From: CAZCAC01 sp964496575
GTDB lineage: Bacteria > Planctomycetota > UBA1135 > GCA-002686595
Length of the DNA stretch: 64,000 nt
Assembly (NCBI GenBank): GCA_964496575.1
Contig: CAZCAC010000002.1
Location: 96,891-160,890, forward strand
Direction: 5' to 3'
Every line of letters starts with the position of its first letter. Within the stretch, counting starts at the first letter, position 1. The notes beneath the pieces were generated by a model that had not been told where the DNA came from, searched no databases, and saw nothing but the letters and a program-made list of their open reading frames with translations. A program made the position numbers and the translations under genes. Shown in pieces: positions 7,310 through 15,500 of the stretch.

Positions 7310-10300
7310 ATGAGCGAAAGAAATCACAACCACGACGTGAACGAACCCGAGCGAAGTGACGACCTGCACGAAGAGCTGTGCGCCTTTCTCCTCGGCGAGC
7401 TGGACGGGCCCGCCGCGGCGAAGGTCGAAGCGGCGCTCGCCGACTCCGCCGAGCTGCGTGACGAGCGCGACCGGATCGAGGCCACCATCGGCCTGGTCCG
7501 CTCTGCCTGTGGTGTTGGAGGGGCCTGCGGCGGCGACGGCGGCGAGTCCCTCTCGCCGGAGCTACTCGGCACGATCGAACAGGCCGCGCGCCCCGCACCC
7601 GCGCCGCGGGCGTGGTACCGGGCGACGCCCTTTCGGCTGGCCGCGGGGTTCGCCGCCCTGGCCGGAGGCGTGATCGCGGGGAAAGCGCTGCTCACCGAGC
7701 CGCCCGCACCCGAGGATGTCCTCGTGGCGCGCCTCGAACAGGAGATCGCCCACGAGGGCACGGAGCTGAGTCTGAAGGAAGCGTTCCGGCTCCAGAAGGA
7801 CTTCGACGTGGAGGTCGCGCAGGGCGCGGCGGTGGGAAGCGTCGAGGCGCTGGACGAGAATGAAGAGGCGACGCTCGGCCGGCCCATGGCCGAGAGGGGG
7901 GGGCTTCAGGAGCGAACCCGAGGGTACCTTCGAGCGGAGGCCGATCCGTCTGGCGCAACCCAGGGGCCCCACAAACCGTACGGTGGACACATCGGGCCCA
8001 GTCCCCCTAGCGACGCGAAAGGAAAGGCCTCGGCCGAACTTTATGCCTCTCCGGGGGGCGGAGGTGGCGGAGGTGCGGTCAAGCTGGCGAGCGAGGAGCT
8101 GGACAGCGCCGGTGTGCCCGTTCGGATCGTCGACGGCCGAGCTTCGAGCACCGGTGGCTACCAGGGTCCCCGGGACAGCGTGTCTCCGCGTGGAGCCGCG
8201 CCGGCGCGCTCATCGGGCAACAAGGCCGCGGGAGAGCCCAGCACCGGCTTCCTCTACGACGAGCTGAAGGAGGGCAGGGACAAGGGCAGCTCCGTGACCG
8301 CGGGTCTCGCTCAGCTCGAATCGCTCGGCTACACCGCCGAAGCCGAAGGCGCGGCGGCCGCCGGTGAAGACGTCCGCGGGCGGCGCGAGAACCTCTTCCT
8401 CGGCGCCGGGGTCGAGTCGGAGAAGTCGAAGGGCACCGCCGACCGCACCGCCGAGGATCTGCTTCGGCGCGCGCGCAAGAAGGCCGAGGTCGCGGCACGT
8501 CCGTCGGCACCCGCCTCCCCCGGTCCCGCCGGGACCGTGGCTCCGCCGCCCGCGGAGAGCCTGGACCGCTACTACCTGCACTACCCGCCCGACGGGTCGG
8601 ACGCTGCCGAGGTTCGCAAGTCCCTCGAGGCGCTGGGCTACATCAGCGGTGATTCCGACGATGATGCGCTGGTCGACTTCGAGACCCAGTCGGGCACGTT
8701 CCACCTCAAGCGCGGCACCTGGAGCCGGGAATCCCGGGATCGCTCTCGCGCCCAGTTGCGCCGCGAGCTGACTCCCGCCGAGATCGACGAGCTGTGTCGC
8801 TACCGCGTCGAACGCATCCTCCAGGGATGCCGCCGGCACCCGCACGAGAAGCCCTCGATGATGTTCTTCCGCTTCTGGGGCGACAACCCGTTCGTGCTGG
8901 CGCAGATCGACAATCAGTCGACCTTCGGCGTCGACGTCGACACGGCGAGCTACGCGCTGGCCCGCCGCTACCTGACCGAAGGCCACCTTCCGCAGAAGGC
9001 GCAGATCCGCACGGAGGAGTTCGTCAACTACTTCAAGCCGGACGTCCCGGCGCCCCTCGAGGAGAACTTCGCCATCCACACCGACCTCGCCCCCAGCCGC
9101 TTCGGCGGAAATGAAGGCGTGAACAACCAGCGCTGGATGATGCGCGTCGTGGTCCGCGGCCGCGAGGTCCCGGCCACCGAGCGCACCCCGGTCAACCTGA
9201 CCTTCGTCGTCGACACCTCGGGGTCGATGAAGGAAAACGACCGCCTCGAGCTGGTCAAGCACGCCCTGCGTCTGCTCACCACGCAGCTCGACGTGAATGA
9301 CTCGATCGCCATCGTCGCCTTCAGCAACGAGGCGCGGATGGTGCTGCCGATGACCTCGATGGCCAACCGCGGCGTGGTCGAGGCGGCGATCTTCGGGATG
9401 CAGCCGAATGGCGGCACCAACGCCGAGGGCGGATTGCGCCTGGGCTACGAGGTCGCGACCGCCGCGCTGGCGCCGGGTCTCACCCACCGAGTGGTGCTGC
9501 TCTCCGACGGCGTGGCCAACATCGGCCAGACCGACCAGAACCGCATCAACACCGACGTCAAGCGCAACCGCGACCTGGGGATCTACCTCAACACCATCGG
9601 CGTCGGGATGAACAACCACAACGACGTCTTCCTCGAGCAGCTCGCCAACAAGGGCGACGGGCTCTGCAACTACATCGACTCCGCGATCGAGGCGAAGCGC
9701 GCCCTGGTCGACAACTTTACCGGCGCGATCGAGCCGATCGCCCGCGACGTCAAGATCCAGGTCGAGTTCGACAAGACCCAGGTCTACCACCACCGCCTGC
9801 TCGGCTACGAGAACCGGGCGATCGCGGACCAGGACTTCCGCAACGACGCGATCGACGCCGGCGAGATCGGCTCCGGGCACCAGGTCGTCGCGCTCTACGA
9901 GCTGGAGATGACCGGGATCGAGTCGTCCGAGCCGATGGCCACCGTGCGCCTGCGCTGGAAGCAGCCGATCGGCGTGGGGCGCGACCCGCTCGAGGACACC
10001 GCGACGGAGATCGCTCACCCGGTGAGCTTCGCCTCCGCCGGCAGCTGGGAAGGCGCCTCGGGCGGCTACCAGCGCTCGGTCCTCGTCGCCCAGTTCGCCG
10101 AGATCCTGCGCCGCAGCGTGCACGCCCGGGGCGACTCCCTCGACGTGCTGATCGCCGAGTCGGCCAAGCTGGACGCGACCCTCGCCGACCCCGACTTCAC
10201 CGAGTTCGTCGCGCTCCTGCAGAAGAGCCGCGAGCTGATCCTGCGCCACATCCCGCACCACGACGACCTGACCCTCTGCATCGACGCGATCCGTCGCAAC

Positions 10301-10441
10301 CGGATCCTGCACGCCCAGTACGAGGAGCTGCGCCGCGACGAGAAGCGGGCGGTGATCGACGAGCTCGAGCGGCAGAACGCCCAGCTCGAGGCGCGCATCC
10401 GCGAGCTGATCCGCGACGAGATCCGCGGGGAGGTTCGCTGA
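7310..10441 (+). CDS. Anti-sigma-like membrane protein fused to a YfbK-type von Willebrand factor A domain
   Basis: A 1043-aa protein starting at ATG 7310. Residues 15-65 (LHEELCAFLLGELDGPAAAKVEAAL) match the helical N-terminus of anti-sigma factors without a zinc-binding HxxxCxxC. One membrane segment follows at about 107-126. A 350-residue low-complexity Gly/Ala/Ser/Glu linker carries two SLGYTAE/ALGYISG motifs. Then come a YfbK-type N-terminal domain (about 525-580, NPFVLAQIDNQSTFGVDVDTA), a VWA domain with MIDAS DTSGS at 635-639, and a DUF3520-like C-terminus. Gene order implies it holds the upstream sigma factor at the membrane while a large outer VWA domain senses ligand. YfbK-family proteins are common near sigma factors; the fusion role is inference. 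A very strong inverted repeat follows. Confidence 0.85.
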   Translation: MSERNHNHDVNEPERSDDLHEELCAFLLGELDGPAAAKVEAALADSAELRDERDRIEATIGLVRSACGVGGACGGDGGESLSPELLGTIEQAARPAPAPRAWYRATPFRLAAGFAALAGGVIAGKALLTEPPAPEDVLVARLEQEIAHEGTELSLKEAFRLQKDFDVEVAQGAAVGSVEALDENEEATLGRPMAERGGLQERTRGYLRAEADPSGATQGPHKPYGGHIGPSPPSDAKGKASAELYASPGGGGGGGAVKLASEELDSAGVPVRIVDGRASSTGGYQGPRDSVSPRGAAPARSSGNKAAGEPSTGFLYDELKEGRDKGSSVTAGLAQLESLGYTAEAEGAAAAGEDVRGRRENLFLGAGVESEKSKGTADRTAEDLLRRARKKAEVAARPSAPASPGPAGTVAPPPAESLDRYYLHYPPDGSDAAEVRKSLEALGYISGDSDDDALVDFETQSGTFHLKRGTWSRESRDRSRAQLRRELTPAEIDELCRYRVERILQGCRRHPHEKPSMMFFRFWGDNPFVLAQIDNQSTFGVDVDTASYALARRYLTEGHLPQKAQIRTEEFVNYFKPDVPAPLEENFAIHTDLAPSRFGGNEGVNNQRWMMRVVVRGREVPATERTPVNLTFVVDTSGSMKENDRLELVKHALRLLTTQLDVNDSIAIVAFSNEARMVLPMTSMANRGVVEAAIFGMQPNGGTNAEGGLRLGYEVATAALAPGLTHRVVLLSDGVANIGQTDQNRINTDVKRNRDLGIYLNTIGVGMNNHNDVFLEQLANKGDGLCNYIDSAIEAKRALVDNFTGAIEPIARDVKIQVEFDKTQVYHHRLLGYENRAIADQDFRNDAIDAGEIGSGHQVVALYELEMTGIESSEPMATVRLRWKQPIGVGRDPLEDTATEIAHPVSFASAGSWEGASGGYQRSVLVAQFAEILRRSVHARGDSLDVLIAESAKLDATLADPDFTEFVALLQKSRELILRHIPHHDDLTLCIDAIRRNRILHAQYEELRRDEKRAVIDELERQNAQLEARIRELIRDEIRGEVR

Positions 10442-10464
10442 CCGGTACGAGGTCAGGGCGAGAT

Positions 10465-10519
10465 CCCCCACCACGCTCGAACGGTTCGGCCTGGCCGGAC
10501 CGTTCGAGCGTGGTGGGGG
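10465..10519. terminator. Very long perfect hairpin after the VWA gene
   Basis: Two perfectly complementary 21-base arms (10465-10485 and 10499-10519, core CCACGCTCGAACGGT) surround a 13-base loop that itself contains GGCCTGGCC. It lies 24 bases after the stop codon. No U-run follows, so it may be an atypical terminator, an mRNA-end stabiliser or a protein-binding palindrome. A similar 21-bp stem occurs at 48014-48058. Confidence 0.6.
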
Positions 10520-10544
10520 GCCTCGCCTCGCCACCGTCCTGGTT

Positions 10545-10631
10545 TTCGGCTCTGAGGCCGAATTTGCTCTGATTTCGGTTTCTGGGCCGAATTTAGATCA
10601 ATTTCGGTTCTGGGGCCGAAAACAGGTGATA
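10545..10631. repeat. Three tandem 29-bp units, each with a TTCGG-N8-CCGAA palindrome
   Basis: TTCGG-N8-CCGAA occurs at 10545-10562, 10574-10591 and 10603-10620, exactly 29 bp apart. The palindromic arms are identical in all three, while the loops (CTCTGAGG, TTTCTGGG, TTCTGGGG) and the 11-base linkers (AATTTGCTCTGAT-like, AT-rich) have drifted. The array lies 86 bases upstream of the satD-like GTG start and after the hairpin of the preceding gene. This looks like three operator sites on nearly the same helical face, or a three-hairpin leader RNA. The conservation of arms over loops supports function. Confidence 0.75.
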
Positions 10632-10706
10632 GATTCACCTCTCCCGGTCGACTACTCTCGGATGAGGACTCGGCCCTGGAGCCGAAGGACGAGGAGAGTC
10701 GGTCTC

Positions 10707-11384
10707 GTGGAAGAAACGGAGTACGCAGCCCTCACCGGAGATCTGGTGGCCTCGAAGAGGAGAGCCCCCGACTTCCGGGCGACGATCCAGAAGGAGGCGC
10801 TGCAGGTTCTGACCGAGCTCAACGAGAAGCTGGGTGACCACCTCGCCCGTCCGCTCGTCCTGACGGCGGGGGACGAGATCCAGGGTCTGTTCCACACCCC
10901 GAGCTCGGTCGTGGAAGCAGTTCAGGTGATCAAGGACCGCCTGTTCGGTTCCGCAGCCGCCGGCCAGGAGATCGTTTTCGGTATCGGTCGGGGCCCCCTG
11001 AGCACCGGCCTGCTCCCGGAAGCCCGGAGCGTCGAGCAACTCGATGGGCCCTGCTTCCACCAAGCGCGAGCCATGCTGCAGCGAGCGAAGAAGCAGAAGG
11101 TGTGGGCCGTGTTCGGGGGATTCGGCGAGACCGAGGACGAGGTCCTGAACAGCCTGTTCGAGCTGATGGGGGCGATCCGAGCGGGGTGGACGACCACCCA
11201 GAGCCTCTACATCCAGGACCTGAGAGAGCTCGGCAAGCGAATCCTGGTGGCCAGCCGTCGCGGAGTGAGCCCTTCCGTGGTGACCGAGAGCCTCCAGCTG
11301 TCTCGCTTCCGCGCGATCGAGAATGGAGAGGAGACGGCGCGGTCGATCCTGCGCCAGTTCGACCCCATCACCCCACCGAGTTGA
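10707..11384 (+). CDS. SatD-family protein
   Basis: A 225-aa protein. I place the start at GTG 10707, 9 bases after an AGGAG-like site; earlier in-frame starts would add an Arg-rich stretch with no similarity. The N-terminus EYAALTGDLVASKR and the following LTAGDEIQGLF and FGIGRGPLSTGL segments are typical of the SatD family, first noted in an acid-tolerance operon of Streptococcus mutans. The fold has been likened to nucleotide cyclase/palm-type domains, but the reaction is unknown. The C-terminus (SVVTESLQLSRFRAIENGEETA) reads like a helix-turn-helix. It is followed after 13 bases by a DUF3307 membrane protein, a pairing often found with SatD, so a membrane-linked function is likely. Confidence 0.72.
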   Translation: MEETEYAALTGDLVASKRRAPDFRATIQKEALQVLTELNEKLGDHLARPLVLTAGDEIQGLFHTPSSVVEAVQVIKDRLFGSAAAGQEIVFGIGRGPLSTGLLPEARSVEQLDGPCFHQARAMLQRAKKQKVWAVFGGFGETEDEVLNSLFELMGAIRAGWTTTQSLYIQDLRELGKRILVASRRGVSPSVVTESLQLSRFRAIENGEETARSILRQFDPITPPS

Positions 11385-11397
11385 GGAGCGCACCCCG

Positions 11398-12138
11398 ATG
11401 ATCGAGCTTCCCATCGACTGGCAGGACCCGGCGGCGGCGATCCTCGTCCTGCTCTTCTGCGGCCACCTCTTCGCCGACTTCCTCTTCCAGACGAGCCGCC
11501 TCGTCGACGCCAAGAAGAACTCGATCGCCGGTGTCGCCGCCCACACGTTCTACGTCGGGCTGGTGCAGGGAGTCGTCGTCCTGCCCTTTTCCTGGAGCGG
11601 TCGGAGCCTTCTGCTCGTCCTGGGGATCGCCGCGGCACACTTCGTCATCGACGCCTTGAAGGTCCGGCTCGGCCGGAGCCACCCCCGGCACGTCCTCCCC
11701 TGGTTCTTCCTGGATCAGGGCCTGCACGCCGGGGCGATCCTCCTGGCCTGGTCGCTCTGGCCGCTCCACCGCGTGGACCCGCCGTCCGCGACGCTGGGCA
11801 CCACCGCCCTCCTCCTGGCCGTTCTCGCGTTCAACGCGAATGGCGGCTCGGCGATCGTCACCGCCGCCCTCACCGGCCTGAGCTCCCCGCCGGAGGGCGA
11901 CGAGGGCCCGAAGGGCGCCGGCCATCGGATCGGCGTCCTGGAGCGCTGGATGATCCTGGGGCTGGTCTGGATGGGGCAGTGGGGCGCCGTCGGCCTGGTG
12001 CTGACCGCCAAGTCGATCGCCCGCTTCAAGCGGATGGAGGAGCAGGCCTTCGCCGAGATCTACCTGGTCGGGACGATGACCAGCGTCATCGTGGCGATGG
12101 TCAGCGGCATGGCGCTCCAGGCTCTGCTCCCGAGTTGA
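11398..12138 (+). CDS. DUF3307 family membrane protein
   Basis: A 246-aa polytopic protein started at ATG 11398 (GAGGAG upstream). The opening LLFCGHLFADFLFQ and the HTFYVGLVQG and HFVIDALKVRLG segments are hallmarks of DUF3307 proteins: conserved His and Asp residues in membrane helices, compatible with metal or cofactor binding. About six to seven hydrophobic segments are present. It forms an operon with the satD-like gene. DUF3307 function is not established in any organism I know. A convergent stem-loop follows, separating it from the ferredoxin gene on the other strand. Confidence 0.78.
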   Translation: MIELPIDWQDPAAAILVLLFCGHLFADFLFQTSRLVDAKKNSIAGVAAHTFYVGLVQGVVVLPFSWSGRSLLLVLGIAAAHFVIDALKVRLGRSHPRHVLPWFFLDQGLHAGAILLAWSLWPLHRVDPPSATLGTTALLLAVLAFNANGGSAIVTAALTGLSSPPEGDEGPKGAGHRIGVLERWMILGLVWMGQWGAVGLVLTAKSIARFKRMEEQAFAEIYLVGTMTSVIVAMVSGMALQALLPS

Positions 12139-12176
12139 GGTAGAGGTAGGAGTGTTCCGCCCATTTCAACGACGTA

Positions 12177-12221
12177 AGAGCCCGAGGATCGGTCGCTGAA
12201 GGTGACCGATCGCCGGGCTCT
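12177..12221. terminator. Stem-loop between convergent genes
   Basis: AGAGCCCG (12177-12184) plus GATCGGTC (12187-12194) pair with GACCGATC (12204-12211) plus CGGGCTCT (12214-12221), giving a near-perfect 16-bp stem with a small internal bulge and a 9-base loop. It lies 38 bases after the DUF3307 stop and before the convergent ferredoxin end, so it could act in both directions. No long U-run is present. Confidence 0.6.
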
Positions 12222-12288
12222 ATGTGCTGATGGAAAAGACTGGTCGAGGGACTGTCGCGACCGGCGGCCCTCGCTCGCCGAAGGCGAG

Positions 12289-12480
12289 TTACACGATCTT
12301 CTCGATGCAGTCGACCGGGCAGACCTCGATGCAGAGGTGTTCCCCCCCTTCCTCCTCGCACTCGGTGCACTTCTTGGGGTCGATCTCGAAGAACTCGTCG
12401 CCCTCGAAGATCGCCTCACGGGGGCATTCGGGTTCGCAGGCAGCGCAGTTGATGCACTCGTCGGTGATTTTCATTGCCAT
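12289..12480 (-). CDS. 2[4Fe-4S] ferredoxin, Alvin type
   Basis: A 63-aa protein; the start at 12480 is fixed by AGGAG eight bases upstream. Two cluster motifs are complete: CINCAACEPECP (Cys9, 12, 15, 19) and Cys38, 41, 50, 54, the latter with an 8-residue insertion between the second and third Cys. That insertion and the extra C-terminal Cys58 define the Allochromatium-vinosum-type ferredoxins (YfhL-like, but shorter at the C-terminus), which have low-potential clusters. It is a soluble electron carrier; its partner is not visible nearby. It is monocistronic and convergent with the satD operon. Confidence 0.93.
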   Translation of the reverse strand: MAMKITDECINCAACEPECPREAIFEGDEFFEIDPKKCTECEEEGGEHLCIEVCPVDCIEKIV

Positions 12481-13034
12481 GATGGCTTCTCCTGAAACAG
12501 GGATCCTCGATTGCCAGCGCGCAAACAATGGGCCCGTACTTCGGCCGCGTCAAGCCGATGTCTGTCGTTTCATTCGGGAAAAACCGCGTAGACAGGGACT
12601 ACGCTCGAGTCGTCGAACACGACACCGAGATGGCCACGACGAAAGCGCAGAACGGACCGCCCACAATGCGCTGAATCACTGGCCCCGATCAGCCCTTTTG
12701 CGGAGTAAACGCGCTGCCGACGCGTCTCATTCGGCGGACCGAAAGTGAACGAGAATGGTCGGCGATACGAATCGAAACCGAGGGCGATCGAGGACCGCAG
12801 CAGTCTGATATGGAGCTCGAAACACGAGCGACCCCACGACGACGTCGGCGCGGTGGCCCCCCGGCGGGCCCGTCTCGGCGCTCCCGGAAGGCCCCGATCC
12901 TCGGGTGACACCCCGGAAGGTGCCGTGGAGCGGGTTCTGGACCCTCCCGACGACTTCTCGCCACCTCGGACCCACCAGGATCGGGATCGCCACGTATAGT
13001 CGTGCCCTTCATCTGCCCCTGGCAGGAACCACAG
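12481..13034. other. 554-bp region without a recognisable gene
   Basis: Frames on both strands are open in places but encode Arg/Ser/Gly-rich shadows with no recognisable family, and none has a convincing ribosome site. The first part is the ferredoxin promoter region. TATAGT at 12995-13000, just upstream of the next gene, could be a -10 box, but no matching -35 is clear. Confidence 0.4.
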
Positions 13035-13634
13035 ATGAGCCACCTCCCCACCAGCCTCTTCGTCCAGCTCGCCGCGATCGGTCTCGTGATCGTGGCGGGA
13101 ACCTCGTGCCGCTCGAGCCAGTCCAGCCAGGCCCCCGCGGCGTACCCTCCGGTGGTCTCCTCCGACTTCGGCGGCATGCGCAACGTCTCCGTCGCCGGAC
13201 CGATCTGGCTCGGAGCGAAACCTTCCGAGGAGGACCTCGAGCTCGCGCGGCGGCGCGGCATCTGTCAGGTGATCGACCTGACGCGCTCCGACGAGGAGAG
13301 GCCCACCGGCGTCGCGTCGATCTGCGAGCGACTCGAGCTCGAGTACATCGACGCCGACCTGCCCGACACTCCCTTGCCCACCCCCGAGTCGGTGGACCTC
13401 GTCCTCGAGTGCCTGGCTGCCGATGAGCTCGCCCCGACGTTGATGTTCGACGGCACCGGAGGCCGCTGCGCGATCTACCTCGCCATTCACCGCATCATCA
13501 AGTGGCAGGTGCCGCTCGAGGAAGCGCTGATGGAGGCGCGCCGCGCCGGGATGAAACCCGGAGAGCCGGAGCAGTTCGTGCGCGAGCAGGTCGAGCGCAT
13601 CACCGGCGAGAGTACCACCCTCGCCGAGAGCTGA
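13035..13634 (+). CDS. Lipoprotein with dual-specificity-phosphatase-like fold lacking the catalytic Cys
   Basis: A 199-aa protein started at ATG 13035; an upstream GTG at 13002 is possible. Lipobox VAGTSC puts the lipid on Cys25. Residues 50-130 (VSVAGPIWLGAKPSEEDLELARRRGICQVIDL) follow the pattern of tyrosine/dual-specificity phosphatases of the DUF442-like type: G-x-P-x-x-x-x-L, then a strand with VIDL. The loop that should read HCxxxxxR reads MFDGTGGR (137-144), so the nucleophilic Cys is Phe138 and the preceding His is Met137. Gly and Arg144 are kept. It is thus probably a pseudophosphatase or binding protein at the cell envelope. It ends one base before the convergent bioA stop. Confidence 0.65.
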   Translation: MSHLPTSLFVQLAAIGLVIVAGTSCRSSQSSQAPAAYPPVVSSDFGGMRNVSVAGPIWLGAKPSEEDLELARRRGICQVIDLTRSDEERPTGVASICERLELEYIDADLPDTPLPTPESVDLVLECLAADELAPTLMFDGTGGRCAIYLAIHRIIKWQVPLEEALMEARRAGMKPGEPEQFVREQVERITGESTTLAES

Positions 13635-14900
13635 TCAGGAGAGCTCGACCAGCTCGATCATCACCTCGGCGATCCGATCACACTGCGCCTCGCTGGTGCT
13701 CGCCGGCGGCATCGCGTACAGCACGTCCCCCAGCGGCCGCAGCAGGACGCCCCGCTTCAAGGACTCCGCGCGAAGCCGCGGCTGCAGCTCGGAGAGGTAG
13801 CCGACCCGGGCCCCCGGCTCCGGAGCGAGGTCGAAGGCGACGATGCCGCCGGTACGACGCAGGTCGCGGACCCGCGGGTCGCCGGCGAGCCGCTCGCGCA
13901 GCCGACCCTCGATCCGCCCGCCGATCGCCTCCAGGCGTGCTGGCGTGTCCTCCTCGGCGCAGATCGAGAGCGACGCGAGGCCGACCGCGCAGCCGATCGG
14001 GTTGCCGGTGAAGGTGTGGCCGTGGAAGAAGGCGCGCGCTCGCTCCTCCGAGAGGAAGACCTCGAAGAAGGGCTCACTGGCGAGCGTGGCCGAGAGGGGG
14101 AAGCTGCCGCCGGTGAGTCCCTTGGCCACGGCCATGAGGTCGGGGGCGACGCCCGCCTTCCCGCAGGCGAAGAGCGCGCCGGTGCGGCCGAAGCCGGTCA
14201 TCACCTCGTCGGCGATCCACGGCAGACCGAACTCGTCACAGGCCTCGCGCACTCCGCGCAGGAACTCGGGGCTCTGCATCACCATCCCCGCCGCGCCCTG
14301 GACCAGCGGCTCGAGGATCAGGCCGGCGCAGCGTCCGCCCAGCTCCTCGAAGACCTCCCGCAGCGCGCCGAGCTCGGGGGCGACGCGACGCGTCTCGAAG
14401 AGCATCGGGCTGAAGGGCAGGAAGAAGGGATCGGGGTCACCGATCGACATCGCGCCGAAGGTGTCGCCGTGGTAGGCGCCCTCGAGCGCGACGAAGACGC
14501 GGCGCTCGCTCTCGCCACGATGGACCCAGCCGTGCCGCACCATCTTCAGCGCCACTTCGACCGCGGTGGAGCCGTCGTCACTGTAGAAGACGCGCGAGAG
14601 TCCCTCCGGCGCCACCGCCAGGAGCTCTTCCGCGAGCGCCACCGCCGGCTCGTGCGTCGCGCCGGCGAAGAGCACGTGGTCGAGCCGCTCGACCTGCTCG
14701 CGCATCGCTTCGACGATCCGCCGATGCCCGTGCCCGTGCAGGCACGCCCACCACGAGGAGATCGCGTCGATCACCTCGCGCCCGTCCTCGAGGAGCAACG
14801 TCGAGCCGTGCGCTTCCGCCACCGGCAGCGGATCGGCCTCGGTCGCGTGCTGCGTGTAGGGGTGCCAGCTGACGGCGCGGTCGCGGGTGATGAGACTCAT
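13635..14900 (-). CDS. bioA: Adenosylmethionine-8-amino-7-oxononanoate aminotransferase
   Basis: A 421-aa class III aminotransferase that converts 7-keto-8-aminopelargonate to 7,8-diaminopelargonate, using S-adenosylmethionine as amino donor, in the cytoplasm. WHPYTQ (12-17), SWWACLHGHGH, the PLP-aspartate motif DEVMTGFGRTG (Asp231) and the PLP-lysine segment AVAKGLTGGSFPLS (Lys260) are all BioA-specific. Length matches the family. It is the last gene of a minus-strand biotin operon, 27 bases after the nucleotidyltransferase gene. It is the only bioA visible, so the pathway from the bioF product to biotin is complete here. Confidence 0.97.
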   Translation of the reverse strand: MSLITRDRAVSWHPYTQHATEADPLPVAEAHGSTLLLEDGREVIDAISSWWACLHGHGHRRIVEAMREQVERLDHVLFAGATHEPAVALAEELLAVAPEGLSRVFYSDDGSTAVEVALKMVRHGWVHRGESERRVFVALEGAYHGDTFGAMSIGDPDPFFLPFSPMLFETRRVAPELGALREVFEELGGRCAGLILEPLVQGAAGMVMQSPEFLRGVREACDEFGLPWIADEVMTGFGRTGALFACGKAGVAPDLMAVAKGLTGGSFPLSATLASEPFFEVFLSEERARAFFHGHTFTGNPIGCAVGLASLSICAEEDTPARLEAIGGRIEGRLRERLAGDPRVRDLRRTGGIVAFDLAPEPGARVGYLSELQPRLRAESLKRGVLLRPLGDVLYAMPPASTSEAQCDRIAEVMIELVELS

Positions 14901-14927
14901 CGGGTCATCGATGGTGAGTGATCGGTT

Positions 14928-15500
14928 TCAAGAATCCGCGCGGGCTCGTTCCAGCAAGTCGGTGAGCTGCATCCGCTCGGCCCACTCGTCGAGGTAACCG
15001 TGATCCAGTCTTTCGCCCTGGATTCGGAGAAGGGTCGTCACGTCGACCCACTGTTGCTCGGAGACCTCCTCACCTCTCCGATACCAGTCCAGCTTCTGCA
15101 GCACGATGTCCTCGGGCGAAGTGATCGCCAGCGGTCGATCACCATCCGGGTCGAGGACCGCGTACTGCACGCGGCCCCACTTGCTTCGATGCAGACCCTC
15201 GTCAGGGGGAACGAAGACGTCCACCTTGACCATGCCCCGGAGCCGGATGACATTGAACGACGCGCGCCGCTCGATGGCCTCGCGAATCATTGCCTCGTTC
15301 ATGTACCAACCATCAGCGAGGGCCTCCGTGAACGGACTGACGTGGTGATCCTCGAGGGCGGCGATGACATCGACGTCCAGGGTGAAACGCGGGATGCTCC
15401 ACGCGGTGGAGGCCAGGGATCCTCCAACCATGTACGGCACCTCCATGGACTCGAAGATTCCGGCGATCTCCATGGCGGCTTCAATCGCATCGTCGTTCAT
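14928..15500 (-). CDS. Nucleotidyltransferase-fold protein (AbiEii/DUF6036-like), putative toxin
   Basis: A 190-aa protein with start at 15500, overlapping the upstream stop by four bases. The N-terminus has the nucleotidyltransferase signature: GGS at 26-28, then R38-x-T and D42-V-D44 in the order typical of polymerase-beta-like minimal transferases. A later KVDVFVP strand supplies the third acidic residue, and TSPEDIVLQKLDWYR is typical of AbiEii/DUF6036-type proteins. Such proteins are often toxins that modify tRNA or proteins, paired with a small antitoxin. Here a small partner gene is coupled directly upstream. The location inside a biotin operon is unusual. Toxin activity is inference. 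Confidence 0.7.
   Translation of the reverse strand: MNDDAIEAAMEIAGIFESMEVPYMVGGSLASTAWSIPRFTLDVDVIAALEDHHVSPFTEALADGWYMNEAMIREAIERRASFNVIRLRGMVKVDVFVPPDEGLHRSKWGRVQYAVLDPDGDRPLAITSPEDIVLQKLDWYRRGEEVSEQQWVDVTTLLRIQGERLDHGYLDEWAERMQLTDLLERARADS

Noticed and set aside
8210..10534. 774-residue open frame on the minus strand opposite the VWA gene
   Set aside because: It is a GC-skew shadow: no family, Val/Asp/Leu-rich composition, no ribosome site, and the plus-strand gene has clear domains.
10545..10631. CRISPR-like array
   Set aside because: Only three units are present, the repeat is a short palindrome rather than a full conserved repeat, the spacers are 11 bases and similar, and no cas genes lie nearby.
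12727..12993. 88-residue minus-strand frame in the 554-bp gap
   Set aside because: No ribosome site or family features; composition is like the other shadows in the region.
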